The position numbers and the translations under genes were made by a program. 64,000 nt of DNA from Ensifer adhaerens (GTDB lineage: Bacteria > Pseudomonadota > Alphaproteobacteria > Rhizobiales > Rhizobiaceae): assembly GCF_013283195.1 (NCBI RefSeq), contig NZ_JABEKT010000002.1:558001-622000 (forward strand). The letters are read 5' to 3'. Position 1 is the first letter of the stretch, and every line of letters begins with the position of its first letter. This document shows, piece by piece, positions 8,819-17,358 of the stretch. The notes below the pieces were generated by a model. That model saw nothing but the letters and a program-made list of their open reading frames with translations, was not told where the DNA came from and did not search any database.

Positions 8819-9745
8819 TTAAACTGCGGCGGAGGGTAGTTTTCCTTCCAGGTTCTGCCCCTCTGCGAGAAGCCAGGCCCGAAGCGCTGCGATCGGCTTG
8901 CGATCCCTGTCGGCGATGCGACAGCAGAAACGATAACCGGTCGGCCGGCTAACGAAACCAAAGGGCGCTTCGAGCGCGCCGGAGGCAAGCTCAGCCTCGA
9001 TCGATGCCGCCGGGGCAATGGTGACGCCGAGCCCGCTGCGGGCGGCACTGAGGGCCAGCGTCAGGTCGTCCACCTCGATGCGCTTGCGAAAGCGGATGGG
9101 TGGATTGCCGCTTTCGCGAAACCAGTCGTCCCAGAGATACGCCACGTTGCGGGCGATCAGCGCCGTCATGTCTGCCAGGTCGGCGGGTGACGGTTGTCCG
9201 GCTGCAAGCACCGGGCCGAACCGATCGGCCATGAAGGCGACTGCCGTTATATCGGGGAGCGGCCGGTACTCTCCACCGACGATCAGGGCGTCGATTTCGG
9301 GCATGTCGGTCAGCGACTGGGTGACTGCAACCGGGATGATGTCGACCTCGAGCCCAGGAACGGCGCTCGACAGTGCCGCCAGACGTGGCATCAGCCATGC
9401 GGATGCCATCGGCATTGGAACACCGAGCCGCAGCCGGACCGTGCTACCGCTCGACGAAATCTCCTCCGCGGCCCGAGACACGATGGCAAAGGCGACGCCG
9501 ACGGCATCGGCGAGCCTTTGCCCGGCCGGATTGAGCGTCACCCGTCCGCTTTCGCGATCGAGTAGTGCAAAGCCGAAATGTTCCTCAAGGCTTGCAAGCT
9601 GCTGGCGTACGGCACCGGGCACGACACCGAGCTCGATCGCGGCCGCGCGCAGGCTACCGCAGCGGGCGAGCGCATCGAAGGCCCGCAGCGCGTTTAGCGG
9701 CGGCAAAGGGCGCGGCGATTTCTGGAGCAGATCATCTGTTGGCAT
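8819..9745 (-). CDS. LysR family transcriptional regulator (GcvA-like)
   Basis: A 308-residue LysR protein. The helix-turn-helix is at about residues 16-60 (PPLNALRAFDALARCGSLRAAAIELGVVPGAVRQQLASLEEHFG), followed by FALLDRESGRVTLNPAGQRL and a periplasmic-binding-like effector domain (LRLGVPMPMASAWLMPRL, WFRESG, GLGVTIAP). The start is ATG at 9745, with GGAGG 5 bases upstream; an ATG 18 bases earlier is possible. All three genes (regulator, SAHH-like and Gfo/Idh) point the same way with 71- and 12-base gaps, so the regulator may be cotranscribed with its probable targets. Effector unknown. Confidence 0.88.
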   Translation of the reverse strand: MPTDDLLQKSPRPLPPLNALRAFDALARCGSLRAAAIELGVVPGAVRQQLASLEEHFGFALLDRESGRVTLNPAGQRLADAVGVAFAIVSRAAEEISSSGSTVRLRLGVPMPMASAWLMPRLAALSSAVPGLEVDIIPVAVTQSLTDMPEIDALIVGGEYRPLPDITAVAFMADRFGPVLAAGQPSPADLADMTALIARNVAYLWDDWFRESGNPPIRFRKRIEVDDLTLALSAARSGLGVTIAPAASIEAELASGALEAPFGFVSRPTGYRFCCRIADRDRKPIAALRAWLLAEGQNLEGKLPSAAV

Positions 9746-9994
9746 AATGCCCTCCGCCGACATCGGAGCCTGGTGCATAAACCAAGAGGCTACCCGCTGT
9801 CGAACGCGGCATTCGCACTTGCGGTTCGAATGGCTCCGGGCCTCACGAGAACGCTGATGGATGTAGCTTAGAAAAATTGAATATTTCGAAGGATTTTTGC
9901 GACAGCATCGCCTTGAGCCAAGTCCGTGCAGCCTGCCCTTTCGTTTATGGGCAGAAGAGACAAGGGAAGAAGTCAATGCCTGGATACCATCGTC

Positions 9995-10945
9995 ATGAGC
10001 GTACCGCCTAGTCGTGCCGGCGCGGATGCACCCGTGAAAAACGCGGTGCGGTTCTCGCTCGATCAACTCAATCTCATCCTGGCGGCGCTGCCCGATCCCG
10101 CTTTCATCCTGACGCGCAGTGGGCACTATGCCGCCCTGTTTGGCGGATCGGATCACCGCTACTATCACGACGGAAGCAATCTTGTCGGTCAGAGTGTCTT
10201 CGACGTCTTGGCCCATGACAAGGCGCGCTGGTTTGCTTTGGAGATCGAGAAGGCGCTTTCTTCGCGGGCGTTGCACATCGTCGAATACAGTCTCGCCGGC
10301 AGCGACGTTAAGGGCCTGAAGGAAGCCGGCCCCGACCACCCGATCTGGTTTGAAGGACGGGTGCAGGCCCTCGATTTCCCCGTCGACGACGAAGACGCGG
10401 TGGTCTGGGTTGCCAGCAACATCACGGAAAAGAATGCCGTCGAGCATCAACTGCGCCTGCAAAGCGAAACCGATCCGCTGACCGGGCTCTACAATCGCCG
10501 AAAGCTGCTCGATGTGCTTGCAGTCGAGTTCGATCTCTCCTCCAGCAGCCGCACACCAACATCCCTTCTGATGTTCGACGTCGACAACTTCAAGGCGGTC
10601 AATGACGAGCTGGGGCATTCCGTCGGCGACGAGCTGCTGGCGACGATTGCAACTGTCTGCCGACGCGCATTGCGGTCCGGCGATGTCCTGGCGCGCCTGG
10701 GCGGCGACGAGTTCGTGGTTTTGATGCCGGCAACGACAAGCGGCGAAGGTGACCTCATTGCCAATGAGTTGCGTGAGCAGATCTCACTGGAGCTGCAGAG
10801 CAAGCTGGCGCTTTTCTCCACGATTAGCGGTGGGCTCACTGAAATTTCCCGGTCCGACGCCAGCATCGGCGATATTTTGCGGCGGGCCGACGATGGCCTC
10901 TACCAATCCAAGCGCAACGGCCGCAACCAGATCACCATCGTTTGA
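9995..10945 (+). CDS. PAS-GGDEF diguanylate cyclase
   Basis: A 316-residue cytoplasmic protein. A PAS domain (about 20-140, NLILAALPDPAFIL through VWVASNITEK) precedes a GGDEF domain (TDPLTGLYNRR, SLLMFDVDNFKAVND, LARLGGDEFVVLM). The active-site GGDEF is intact and an allosteric I-site RSGD lies five residues before it, so it should make c-di-GMP and be product-inhibited. No membrane segments. The start is uncertain: ATG 9995 is given, but an ATG at 9947 and a GTG at 9926 are in frame and none has a convincing ribosome site. c-di-GMP from such enzymes could matter to the polysaccharide synthase at 35.7 kb; that link is only inferred. Confidence 0.9.
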   Translation: MSVPPSRAGADAPVKNAVRFSLDQLNLILAALPDPAFILTRSGHYAALFGGSDHRYYHDGSNLVGQSVFDVLAHDKARWFALEIEKALSSRALHIVEYSLAGSDVKGLKEAGPDHPIWFEGRVQALDFPVDDEDAVVWVASNITEKNAVEHQLRLQSETDPLTGLYNRRKLLDVLAVEFDLSSSSRTPTSLLMFDVDNFKAVNDELGHSVGDELLATIATVCRRALRSGDVLARLGGDEFVVLMPATTSGEGDLIANELREQISLELQSKLALFSTISGGLTEISRSDASIGDILRRADDGLYQSKRNGRNQITIV

Positions 10946-11235
10946 TGCGGCGTCGGCGAGCGGCCCAGTGCGGTGACGTCTCTGCGATAGCTGTCGATTG
11001 CACAGCGGCGTGCAGACATGGATCGATGAGACGGCGAGTGAGCCGGCGGGCGAGGACAGGTGGCGGCAAGGGCTTGCGATCTCCACCTTTTGCTCAATGC
11101 CGAACCCTTGCAGCGCGTGGTACGTCCAGAAGGACTACGCGTCTGTCCGGATGACGGATGCATTGCCGCAGCCATGCCCGTTTTGCTTAGTTGACCGTTG
11201 CGGGGCGCGCACCGATCCTGTCGCTCAAGGACAGG

Positions 11236-11583
11236 ATGGGGGCAGCTATGTGTGAGGCGTGGCAGCGATCGCTGATCGAAGAAGACGAACTCGTCAAAAA
11301 GGCAGCGACAACCATTCCGAGGCTGCTGCAGCATCCGGGCATCACGCTCGACCAGGCTTCCCGGCTGCATGTGAACATTGACGAGTGCGTGGAGCGGATG
11401 GACGCGCTGATCTTGGCGCTCGAGGAGAACAGCGTCGACCGATCCTGGATCCAGATGGCGACGACGATCAGAAACAGCTGGGAGACACTCGCCGAAGACG
11501 CGGCGAAGAAGGTTCTCGTCTTCAGTGGCACTTCCGAGGCTGTCGTCCGCGACGACACCATGCGGAAGGTTATGGGCGGCTAG
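11236..11583 (+). CDS. Hypothetical protein of 115 residues
   Basis: A mainly helical, hydrophilic protein (MGAAMCEAWQRSLIEEDEL, RLLQHPGITLDQASRLHVNIDECVERMDALILALEEN, WIQMATTIRNSWETLAEDAAKKVLVF). I do not recognise a family. Codon use and length fit a real gene, and AAGGA precedes the ATG at 11236. An in-frame ATG at 11248 has a G-rich leader and is equally likely. About 290 bases separate it from the diguanylate cyclase; that gap holds no gene I can support. Confidence 0.55.
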   Translation: MGAAMCEAWQRSLIEEDELVKKAATTIPRLLQHPGITLDQASRLHVNIDECVERMDALILALEENSVDRSWIQMATTIRNSWETLAEDAAKKVLVFSGTSEAVVRDDTMRKVMGG

Positions 11584-12177
11584 TCCCGCAGTCTGCAAAC
11601 AGCGGCACGGCCATATCCGGCAACCGCATGTTGGCCGTAAGCTATTGTCGTCGGAACGTGCTGTTCTCTCTGGCAGGGCGCCGGCGATCAACTGCCCACT
11701 TAGCCTCCTGCGGCCGACACCGGCCACGTCCGTCCATTCCCCACCAGGTCCAATCGTCACATGTCATGCCGCGACTGTACCGCGTTCGTGGTCTGCTGCT
11801 TCCGGCTGGAGGCGTGTCTGGCCTCACGCAGCGGCGCCATGCCGGTTCGATGTCCAGGTTGCGGTGATGGCCTGATGTAGCCTCTTCAGACGTGCGGAAA
11901 CGCCATGGCCACCGGTGGTTGGTGATGCCCGTTGGTTGTGGTGATAGTCATCCGGCATCTCTTGAACTGGGCGGCCTTGCGCCGTTCACGTCACCTGGCG
12001 GGTGCAAGGGCACCCCCCGTCGATCATGGCGGCGATTGAGACACACTCGCCTTCTTCCGCGGCAAAAGTTGGTGTTCGGTCGAATTTTAAACTTGACTAT
12101 TATAGGCATGTTTTCAATTTTACGCCCGTTCGCGCAAAGCACCACGCGCGGACGAACCCGTTCCCGGCCAGGATCCC
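11584..12177. other. 594-base gap before the ECF sigma gene
   Basis: No convincing gene. Short frames on both strands have no ribosome site or family features. The last 120 bases are AT-rich, contain TTGACT-N17-AATTTT, and form the likely promoter region of the sigma-factor gene. The rest may be decayed coding sequence. Confidence 0.5.
12093..12121 (+). promoter_or_regulatory. Candidate housekeeping promoter for the ECF sigma gene
   Basis: TTGACT at 12093 and AATTTT at 12116, spaced by 17 bases, in an AT-rich patch about 60 bases before the sigma ATG. The -10 match is weak. I found no clear RirA or Irr iron-box motif, although iron control of such sigma genes is common. Confidence 0.3.
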
Positions 12178-12699
12178 ATGACGACCGAGACCCAATCCGA
12201 AACGCGCGTCGATATCTTTCTTGCCCACCGTCCGGCGCTCATCGCCTATGCGGTTCGCCTGCTCGGTTCGCGCGATGCTGCCGAAGATATCGTCCAGGAC
12301 GCGTTTGTTCGGTTCCTGCCTTCCAGCACCCGATCGGTTTCGAAGGGCCAGCTCCTCGCCTATCTCTACCGTACGGTCAGGAACCTTTCGCTCGACGTTT
12401 TGAGGCGCCGGAAGGTGGCCGCAATCGGTCATCAGGACGACGTCCCATTCTGGTCGGTTCCTGCCGACGTGCAGACGCCGGAACAATCGGCTTTGCTGTG
12501 CGACGACATCAGGCGGATCTCGCAGATCCTCTCCGAACTGCCGGTTGAAGCGAGGGTGGCTGTCGAGATGCATCGCTTCGGCGGCTACACGCTTGACGAA
12601 GTAGCAGCCCATCTCGGCATCTCCACGGCCAGCGCGCATCGCTACGTCACCGCGGCGATGATGAAGGTTGCCACAGCACTTCTGGTCAACGCGACTTAA
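12178..12699 (+). CDS. ECF sigma factor, FecI type
   Basis: A 173-residue sigma-70 family protein with region 2 (LIAYAVRLLGSRDAAEDIVQDAFVRFL) and region 4 (LSELPVEARVAVEMHRFGGYTLDEVAAHLGISTASAHRYVTAAMMK). That pattern is typical of the FecI group of iron-starvation or surface-signalled sigma factors. It is followed by a FecR-type anti-sigma regulator and a TonB receptor with an N-terminal signalling domain, the classical FecI-FecR-FecA order. It is expected to direct RNA polymerase to the promoters before fecR and the receptor gene, which share the same motif (see the two promoter entries). Start ATG at 12178 with AGGA upstream. Confidence 0.92.
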   Translation: MTTETQSETRVDIFLAHRPALIAYAVRLLGSRDAAEDIVQDAFVRFLPSSTRSVSKGQLLAYLYRTVRNLSLDVLRRRKVAAIGHQDDVPFWSVPADVQTPEQSALLCDDIRRISQILSELPVEARVAVEMHRFGGYTLDEVAAHLGISTASAHRYVTAAMMKVATALLVNAT

Positions 12700-12711
12700 A
12701 GTGGTCGCTCC

Positions 12712-12742
12712 CTGAGAAAAAAAAGCGCGTCATTCGTCTTTG
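12712..12742 (+). promoter_or_regulatory. FecI-type ECF promoter before the FecR gene
   Basis: CTGAGAAAAAA begins at 12712 and CGTCTTTG at 12735. The same two blocks with the same 23-base offset occur before the receptor gene. ECF iron-starvation promoters commonly have an A-rich -35 and CGTC at -10, so this is a good match. Confidence 0.65.
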
Positions 12743-12798
12743 TCAAAAGAGGGATTGTTCGGGTAGAAGTGCCTCTGAAGAGGCCAGACCGGCGTAGG

Positions 12799-13788
12799 AT
12801 GTCATTGACCCAAGATCAGCAAATCGCAGCTGTTACCCTGGAAGAAGCCATGGACTGGTTTCTGCGGTTGAAGGCTGAGCCCAATTGTCCCGATCTGGCC
12901 GCGGATTTCCAGCGCTGGTTGCATCGCTCTGATGATCATCGGCGGGCGTGGGAGTATGCGCTTCGCACATGGCAGCTTATGGGGGAAGTCGCCCCGGTGC
13001 ATGAGCAACTGTGGGCGGACGCACCGCGCGCCAACGTCATTCCGATCACCGGCCGCCGCTGGCGCCGCCCGGTGATCGCCTCCGCCGCTGCTATTGCCGC
13101 CACCCTGTTCCTCGTCCTTGCAGGCCCGTCGCTGTTGATCCGCCTTCAGGCGGACCACATCACCGCCACCGGCCAGAATGCCAGGGTGGCGCTGGAGGAT
13201 GGAACGGTCATCGAGCTTGGCGGTGACAGTGCCATCAAGACCGAAATGACGGCCGCCGGCCGCCACGTCACTCTGCTTGCCGGCGAAGCGTTTTTCGATG
13301 TCGCACACAATCCGGCGCGCCCTTTCACGGTGGAGGCTGGAGGCGTCGAGGTTTTGGTCGTCGGCACCGCGTTCGACGTCCGGCTTGCGGGTGAGGAAAC
13401 GACCGTCGAGCTGGAAAGGGGCGTCGTCCAGGTGTCGGTCGCTGAAGCCAGGGAAATGCCGGACTTCCGGCTGCTTCCAGGCGAGATGGCTGTCGTAAAC
13501 AGGAATGACGGTGCGGTTACCCGCAATACCATCCAGCCCGATCAGGTCGCCGCCTGGCGCAGCGGACGGATCTTCGTCAAGGATGCTTCCATCGGCGCGG
13601 TCGCCGAACAGCTTCAACGCTATCATTCGGCGTGGATCGCGGTGCCGGATCGAAAGCTCGCCGGTCTCAAGGTCACCGGTCTCTACGACCTTCACGATCC
13701 GGACAGTGCCTTGAAGGCGCTGGTCGAGCCCTATGGCGGCCGCGTGCGGACATTTTCGACCTACGGTCGCCTGCTGACGCAATACTGA
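12799..13788 (+). CDS. FecR family anti-sigma / sensor protein
   Basis: About 329 residues. The cytoplasmic N-terminal part (about 1-80, EEAMDWFLRLKAEPNCPDLAADFQRWLHRSDDHRRAW) is the FecR anti-sigma N-domain. One membrane segment lies at about 90-115 (VIASAAAIAATLFLVLAGPSLL), and the periplasmic FecR domain follows (HITATGQNARVALEDGTVIELGGDSAI, LLAGEAFFDVAHNPARPFTVEAGGVEVLVVGTAFDVR). The C-terminal 60 residues have an STN-like fold that meets the receptor's own STN domain. The start is uncertain: ATG 12799 is used, while GTG 12769 extends the frame by 10 residues. It transfers the receptor's signal to the sigma factor. Confidence 0.92.
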   Translation: MSLTQDQQIAAVTLEEAMDWFLRLKAEPNCPDLAADFQRWLHRSDDHRRAWEYALRTWQLMGEVAPVHEQLWADAPRANVIPITGRRWRRPVIASAAAIAATLFLVLAGPSLLIRLQADHITATGQNARVALEDGTVIELGGDSAIKTEMTAAGRHVTLLAGEAFFDVAHNPARPFTVEAGGVEVLVVGTAFDVRLAGEETTVELERGVVQVSVAEAREMPDFRLLPGEMAVVNRNDGAVTRNTIQPDQVAAWRSGRIFVKDASIGAVAEQLQRYHSAWIAVPDRKLAGLKVTGLYDLHDPDSALKALVEPYGGRVRTFSTYGRLLTQY

Positions 13789-13815
13789 AAATCCTGACAA
13801 AAAGATTCAATTTAT

Positions 13816-13846
13816 CTGAGAAAAAAGATGGAGTTCCTCGTCTTTG
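13816..13846 (+). promoter_or_regulatory. FecI-type ECF promoter before the TonB receptor gene
   Basis: CTGAGAAAAAA begins at 13816 and CGTCTTTG at 13839, the same spacing as in the fecR promoter. The two matches share about 20 bases over a block where neighbouring bases differ, which argues for a common sigma factor. Confidence 0.65.
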
Positions 13847-13894
13847 TTGGAAAGCGCTCGGCAACGGGGCGCAGTTCAAGGAGATGAGAGTACG

Positions 13895-16216
13895 ATGTGC
13901 ATATCGCAAGGCCGCAAGGGATCCCGTCGTTTGAAGTGGGGCGACGACGGCGGGCGTCCGATCGGACGGCTGATGGCAACGACGGCAATGGCGATCTGCC
14001 TGGCCTCGACGCTGACTTGGCCGAGCCCGGCACTTGCGCAGGATGCAACGTCCCAGGCGAGCGCTGCACGCAGCTTCAACGTGCCCGCCCAACCGCTTGC
14101 CGATGCGCTGAACGTCTTCGGCCGGCAATCGGGCCTGCAGGTGACGCTCGCCGCTTCGGTCTCGCGCGGCGTCATGTCCAAGGCCGTTGTCGGTTCCTAC
14201 GCGCCGGAGGAGGCACTTGCACGGCTGCTTTCGGGCACGGGTATCGAACATCGCATCTCTGGCGGCCGGACGGCTGTCATCGGGACAGGCGCGGCCGGCG
14301 GCGGTGCGGGGGTTGTGCCGGCCGATGGCTCCACGGCGCTTGATCCGATCTCGGTGTTCGGGGACGCAACCGGGGTCGGTGAAATCGTCATCAGCCAGAG
14401 AGATCTTGAACTGCGCAACCCAGCGACGATCGCCGACGTCTTTCGCGGAGAGCCCGGCATCTCGGTGGGAAGCTCGCTGCCGATGTCGCAGAAGGTCTAT
14501 GTCCACGGTATCGAGGAAACCAATCTTGCCGTCACCATGGATGGCGGCCGCCAGAACAACAAGGTCTTCCATCACAACGGTACCAACCTCATCGATCCGA
14601 GCCTGCTGAAGGCGGTACGGGTCGACGCCGGCATCGCGCCCGCGGACGCAGGACCGGGCGCGCTCGGCGGCGCCATTGCCTATGAGACGAAGGACGCCCG
14701 CGACCTGCTCGACGGCGACGGCTATGGTGGCTTCGTCTCGTCCAACTACAATTTCAACGGCAAGGTTTTCCAGACCGGGATTTCCGCCTATGGCATGCAG
14801 GAAGGGCTGGAGTTTCTAGGCTATTTCAACTTCGCCAAGGGCGATGAGTTCAAAGCTGGAAACGGCAGCATCGTTGAAGGCACAAGCACCGATCTGCTGA
14901 GCGGCATAGGCAAGGTCGCCTACGAGTTTGAGAGTGGCGATCGGTTCGAGCTCAGCCACGAGCGTGTCTATGACGATGCACCGCGCCCGTTCCGCGCCAA
15001 TACCGGCTTCATCAGCGGTCGCCCGCCGTGGGAACCGCGTGTGCGCGACTATACGCTCGACCGGCAGAACACGGTCTTCTCCTATACCGACAGCACGCCT
15101 GAGGGCTGGTGGGATCCGACCGTGGTGCTGGCCTACAGCTCGACCCGGCTCGAGATTCCGATCTTTCCCCGGCCGGTGGCGCCAAGCACGGTATCCGTTC
15201 CCTATCCCGGTGCCGGCGAAACCGGCAGCTTCAATGGCAAGTTCGAAAACCGGTTCGGCTTCGATCTCGGCAGCATCACCGCGGGCGTCGATTTCTACAA
15301 CGACAAGGCGGATCTCGAAGATCCTTTCGACGCCTCGACGGAGCGCGCCCGCAATGTCGGCATCTATGCGCAGGCGCGGCTGGAGCCCTGGGAACGCACC
15401 CGTCTTTCCTTCGGCATGCGCGGCGACCAGCAATGGTTCACCGGCACGACAAATGAAAAGTGGGACAATGCCGGTTTCAGCGGCAATATCTCCGGCGAAT
15501 ATGACCTGATCGAGGACCTGCTGACGGCGAAAGCCGGCTACTCCCACGTCTGGGCCGGGGTTCCGCTTGCCGAAAACTTTATCATGAACCCGCGATGGAA
15601 TTACGGGGACGGACCGGAAACGAGCAAAGCCGACAACTACGCCTTCGGCCTTGTCGCCAAGCATGACGGCTTTACCGTGGAGGGCAGCCTGTTCCGCACC
15701 GATATCGACAACGCGCGCACCGCCAAGTACGCGGTGGTAAGGGCGATCGAGAACCATGAGGTGCGCTCGAAGGGCTTCGAGCTTGGTGCGGGCTATGACT
15801 GGGGTGACGGATATTTCAAGGTCAAATACGCCAACATAGATGTTTCGATCGACGGCAAGCCGGCCGACTCCGACACCGGGATCTATCTGGCAGCACCTGC
15901 CGGCCAGTTCATCACGCTGGTGGCGGCGCATAGCTTCATCGATTGGGGCGTCACCGTCGGCGGCGATGTCGAGATCGCGCTCGACAATGATGATGTCGTG
16001 GTTGGAACGCCGACGCTCGAAGGCTACAAGGTGTTCAACACCTTCGTCGAATATCAGCCGCCGAGCCACAGCAACCTGACGCTGCGCGCCGAAATCAAGA
16101 ACGTCTTCGACGAGACCTATTCGGAGCGCGCCACTTATGGCCAGGAATTCGGCACGGTCACGCCACTCTACGAGCCTGGTCGCTCCTTCATCCTGAGCGC
16201 CAAGGCGACATTCTGA
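13895..16216 (+). CDS. TonB-dependent outer-membrane receptor with STN signalling domain (FecA-like transducer)
   Basis: A 773-residue receptor. Residues 1-49 are a signal sequence ending ALA-Q. Residues 61-122 form the STN domain (FNVPAQPLADALNVFGRQSGLQ, SYAPEEALARLLSGTGI). The plug starts with a TonB-box-like LDPISVFGDA, then NPATIADVFRGEPGISVG, KVYVHGIEETNLAV and VDAGIAPADAGPGALGGAIAYETKD. The barrel ends SFILSAKATF with a terminal Phe. ATG 13895 has AGGAG upstream and starts the signal peptide. The ligand is not certain: DAPRPFRAN in the extracellular loops resembles the FRAP motif of haem receptors, but the fit is partial. The gene completes the FecI-FecR-FecA system. Confidence 0.93.
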   Translation: MCISQGRKGSRRLKWGDDGGRPIGRLMATTAMAICLASTLTWPSPALAQDATSQASAARSFNVPAQPLADALNVFGRQSGLQVTLAASVSRGVMSKAVVGSYAPEEALARLLSGTGIEHRISGGRTAVIGTGAAGGGAGVVPADGSTALDPISVFGDATGVGEIVISQRDLELRNPATIADVFRGEPGISVGSSLPMSQKVYVHGIEETNLAVTMDGGRQNNKVFHHNGTNLIDPSLLKAVRVDAGIAPADAGPGALGGAIAYETKDARDLLDGDGYGGFVSSNYNFNGKVFQTGISAYGMQEGLEFLGYFNFAKGDEFKAGNGSIVEGTSTDLLSGIGKVAYEFESGDRFELSHERVYDDAPRPFRANTGFISGRPPWEPRVRDYTLDRQNTVFSYTDSTPEGWWDPTVVLAYSSTRLEIPIFPRPVAPSTVSVPYPGAGETGSFNGKFENRFGFDLGSITAGVDFYNDKADLEDPFDASTERARNVGIYAQARLEPWERTRLSFGMRGDQQWFTGTTNEKWDNAGFSGNISGEYDLIEDLLTAKAGYSHVWAGVPLAENFIMNPRWNYGDGPETSKADNYAFGLVAKHDGFTVEGSLFRTDIDNARTAKYAVVRAIENHEVRSKGFELGAGYDWGDGYFKVKYANIDVSIDGKPADSDTGIYLAAPAGQFITLVAAHSFIDWGVTVGGDVEIALDNDDVVVGTPTLEGYKVFNTFVEYQPPSHSNLTLRAEIKNVFDETYSERATYGQEFGTVTPLYEPGRSFILSAKATF

Positions 16217-16228
16217 AATGGTATCAAA

Positions 16229-16260
16229 GGAAGAGGCATCGCCGATGCCTCTTCCTCTTT
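16229..16260 (+). terminator. Rho-independent terminator after the TonB receptor
   Basis: GGAAGAGGCAT (16229-16239) pairs with ATGCCTCTTCC (16245-16255) around a 5-base loop, followed by TCTTT. Confidence 0.85.
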
Positions 16261-16314
16261 GCCGGCAGGTTGCTCCAGCCGTTTGTCTAATATGTTCGTG
16301 CTGAAATCTTCAGA

Positions 16315-16599
16315 TTACAATTTGCTGAAATCAATTCGCATTTCCGCCCAGGCATGCTCGAACCTTGATCTCGCGATCAGCCAGGGGGGCATGGCCCTGG
16401 AAGCCGTCAGCCTTGCCAGCAAACGGCCCTCGGCATTCTCTACCGCGACGATGACGCCGCGGTAGTCATCCTCTTCGGCGATCTCGTCCGCAACCAGGCG
16501 GCCATGCTCGACTGCCTGACTGTCATCGGCAAGCAGCATGCCGACGCTGTCGCGGCTTGTGATACCTGCCAGGTGGATATGGAAAAGATAGCGTTGCAT
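16315..16599 (-). CDS. Small DUF6894-type protein
   Basis: A 94-residue protein: MQRYLFHIHLAG, DSVGMLLADDSQAVEHGRLVADEIAE, GVIVAVENAEGRLLARLTAS. It matches the compact rhizobial family that begins with RYFFH-like strands and contains a GxxLxDxxxA motif, recorded as DUF6894, function unknown. ATG at 16599 is chosen because it begins the conserved domain; GTGAG lies just upstream. It is not obviously in an operon. The 238 bases up to the next minus-strand gene hold a terminator and nothing else I can support. Confidence 0.7.
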   Translation of the reverse strand: MQRYLFHIHLAGITSRDSVGMLLADDSQAVEHGRLVADEIAEEDDYRGVIVAVENAEGRLLARLTASRAMPPWLIARSRFEHAWAEMRIDFSKL

Positions 16600-16778
16600 G
16601 ATCTCACTCACACTATACGGCGATTGACGAAAAACACTCGCGCCGCTTCGGGTATGGTTGTGGTAGCACGCCTCTTCTCCCTTTGCGCGTGACCGCTGCG
16701 TGACACGCCTTTCTGGGCCATCTGAACGCTCGCACACGGGCAATCGCTGCGGTGCTCGCCGGTTTTACGGCGAAAGCG

Positions 16779-16809
16779 AAAACGCCCCGCCACCAGGGTG
16801 GCAAGGCGC
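16779..16809 (-). terminator. Terminator of the monooxygenase-domain gene
   Basis: Read on the minus strand, CGCCTTGCCACC pairs with GGTGGCGGGGCG, with two G-T pairs, and is followed by TTTT. Confidence 0.6.
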
Positions 16810-16837
16810 ATCACGAAGGACGAAAGCCCGGATTTCC

Positions 16838-17149
16838 TCAGGTTGACAGCTGGTCGAGAAACACCAGCTGCAGCGGGCGGGCAAGCAAACTCTCGACCGT
16901 CGCAGCGAAGGCTCGGAAATGCGGGGTCTCAAAGTGCGCGTCGAGCGCGGCGCGGCTCGTGAAGGCCTCGCGCATGTAGAACGTTCCCGGCGCGTCCTGC
17001 ATTTCGAACAGGACGTAGTCGAGGCAGCCGGGTTCTTTGCGGGTCGGCTCGACCAGGGCAAGCAGCCCGTCACGCAATGCATCTCGGTTGCCGGGCCGGG
17101 CCGTCAGGATTGCCAGAGAAATGAGCTTCTCCGTTGACTGTATCATCAT
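16838..17149 (-). CDS. Antibiotic biosynthesis monooxygenase (ABM)-domain protein
   Basis: A 103-residue single-domain protein: ISLAILTARPGNRDALRDGLLALVEPTRKEPGCLDYVLFEMQDAPGTFYMREAFTSRAALDAHFETPHFRAF. The PGCL..Y and F....EAF..RAALDAH..T.HF pattern is that of the ABM fold (YgiN, HmoA-like), usually dimeric, acting on quinones or other aromatics. The start is ATG-ATG at 17146-17149 with AAGGA upstream. The next minus-strand gene upstream, a quinone oxidoreductase-like enzyme, ends 209 bases away, which allows a linked redox role, though the intervening GC-rich hairpin suggests separate transcripts. Confidence 0.85.
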   Translation of the reverse strand: MMIQSTEKLISLAILTARPGNRDALRDGLLALVEPTRKEPGCLDYVLFEMQDAPGTFYMREAFTSRAALDAHFETPHFRAFAATVESLLARPLQLVFLDQLST

Positions 17150-17358
17150 CTTTTTCCTTGGACGACGGGCGGAGGGAGGCGCGGCCGGTTGCACTGCATG
17201 GGGCCGCCGGGCGGCGCGCGTGTCGTATCCGCGACCATCTCGTCGTCGTGTTCTCGGTTGATTTTGTACATGCGCCGGCGATGGCCGCCCCGACGGGGCG
17301 GCTTTGCGACAGACACCATGCCGTTGCGGAGGACGCGTAGGCCTTTTCGCCCGCGCGG

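Noticed and set aside
10998..11255. 85-codon plus-strand frame between the cyclase and the 115-residue hypothetical
   Set aside because: No ribosome site, low-complexity unsupported sequence; overlaps the start region of the next gene.
17284..17302. GC-rich perfect hairpin GCCGCCCC/GGGGCGGC between two minus-strand genes
   Set aside because: No T-run on either strand and GC-rich DNA makes such stems common, so it is not called a terminator.
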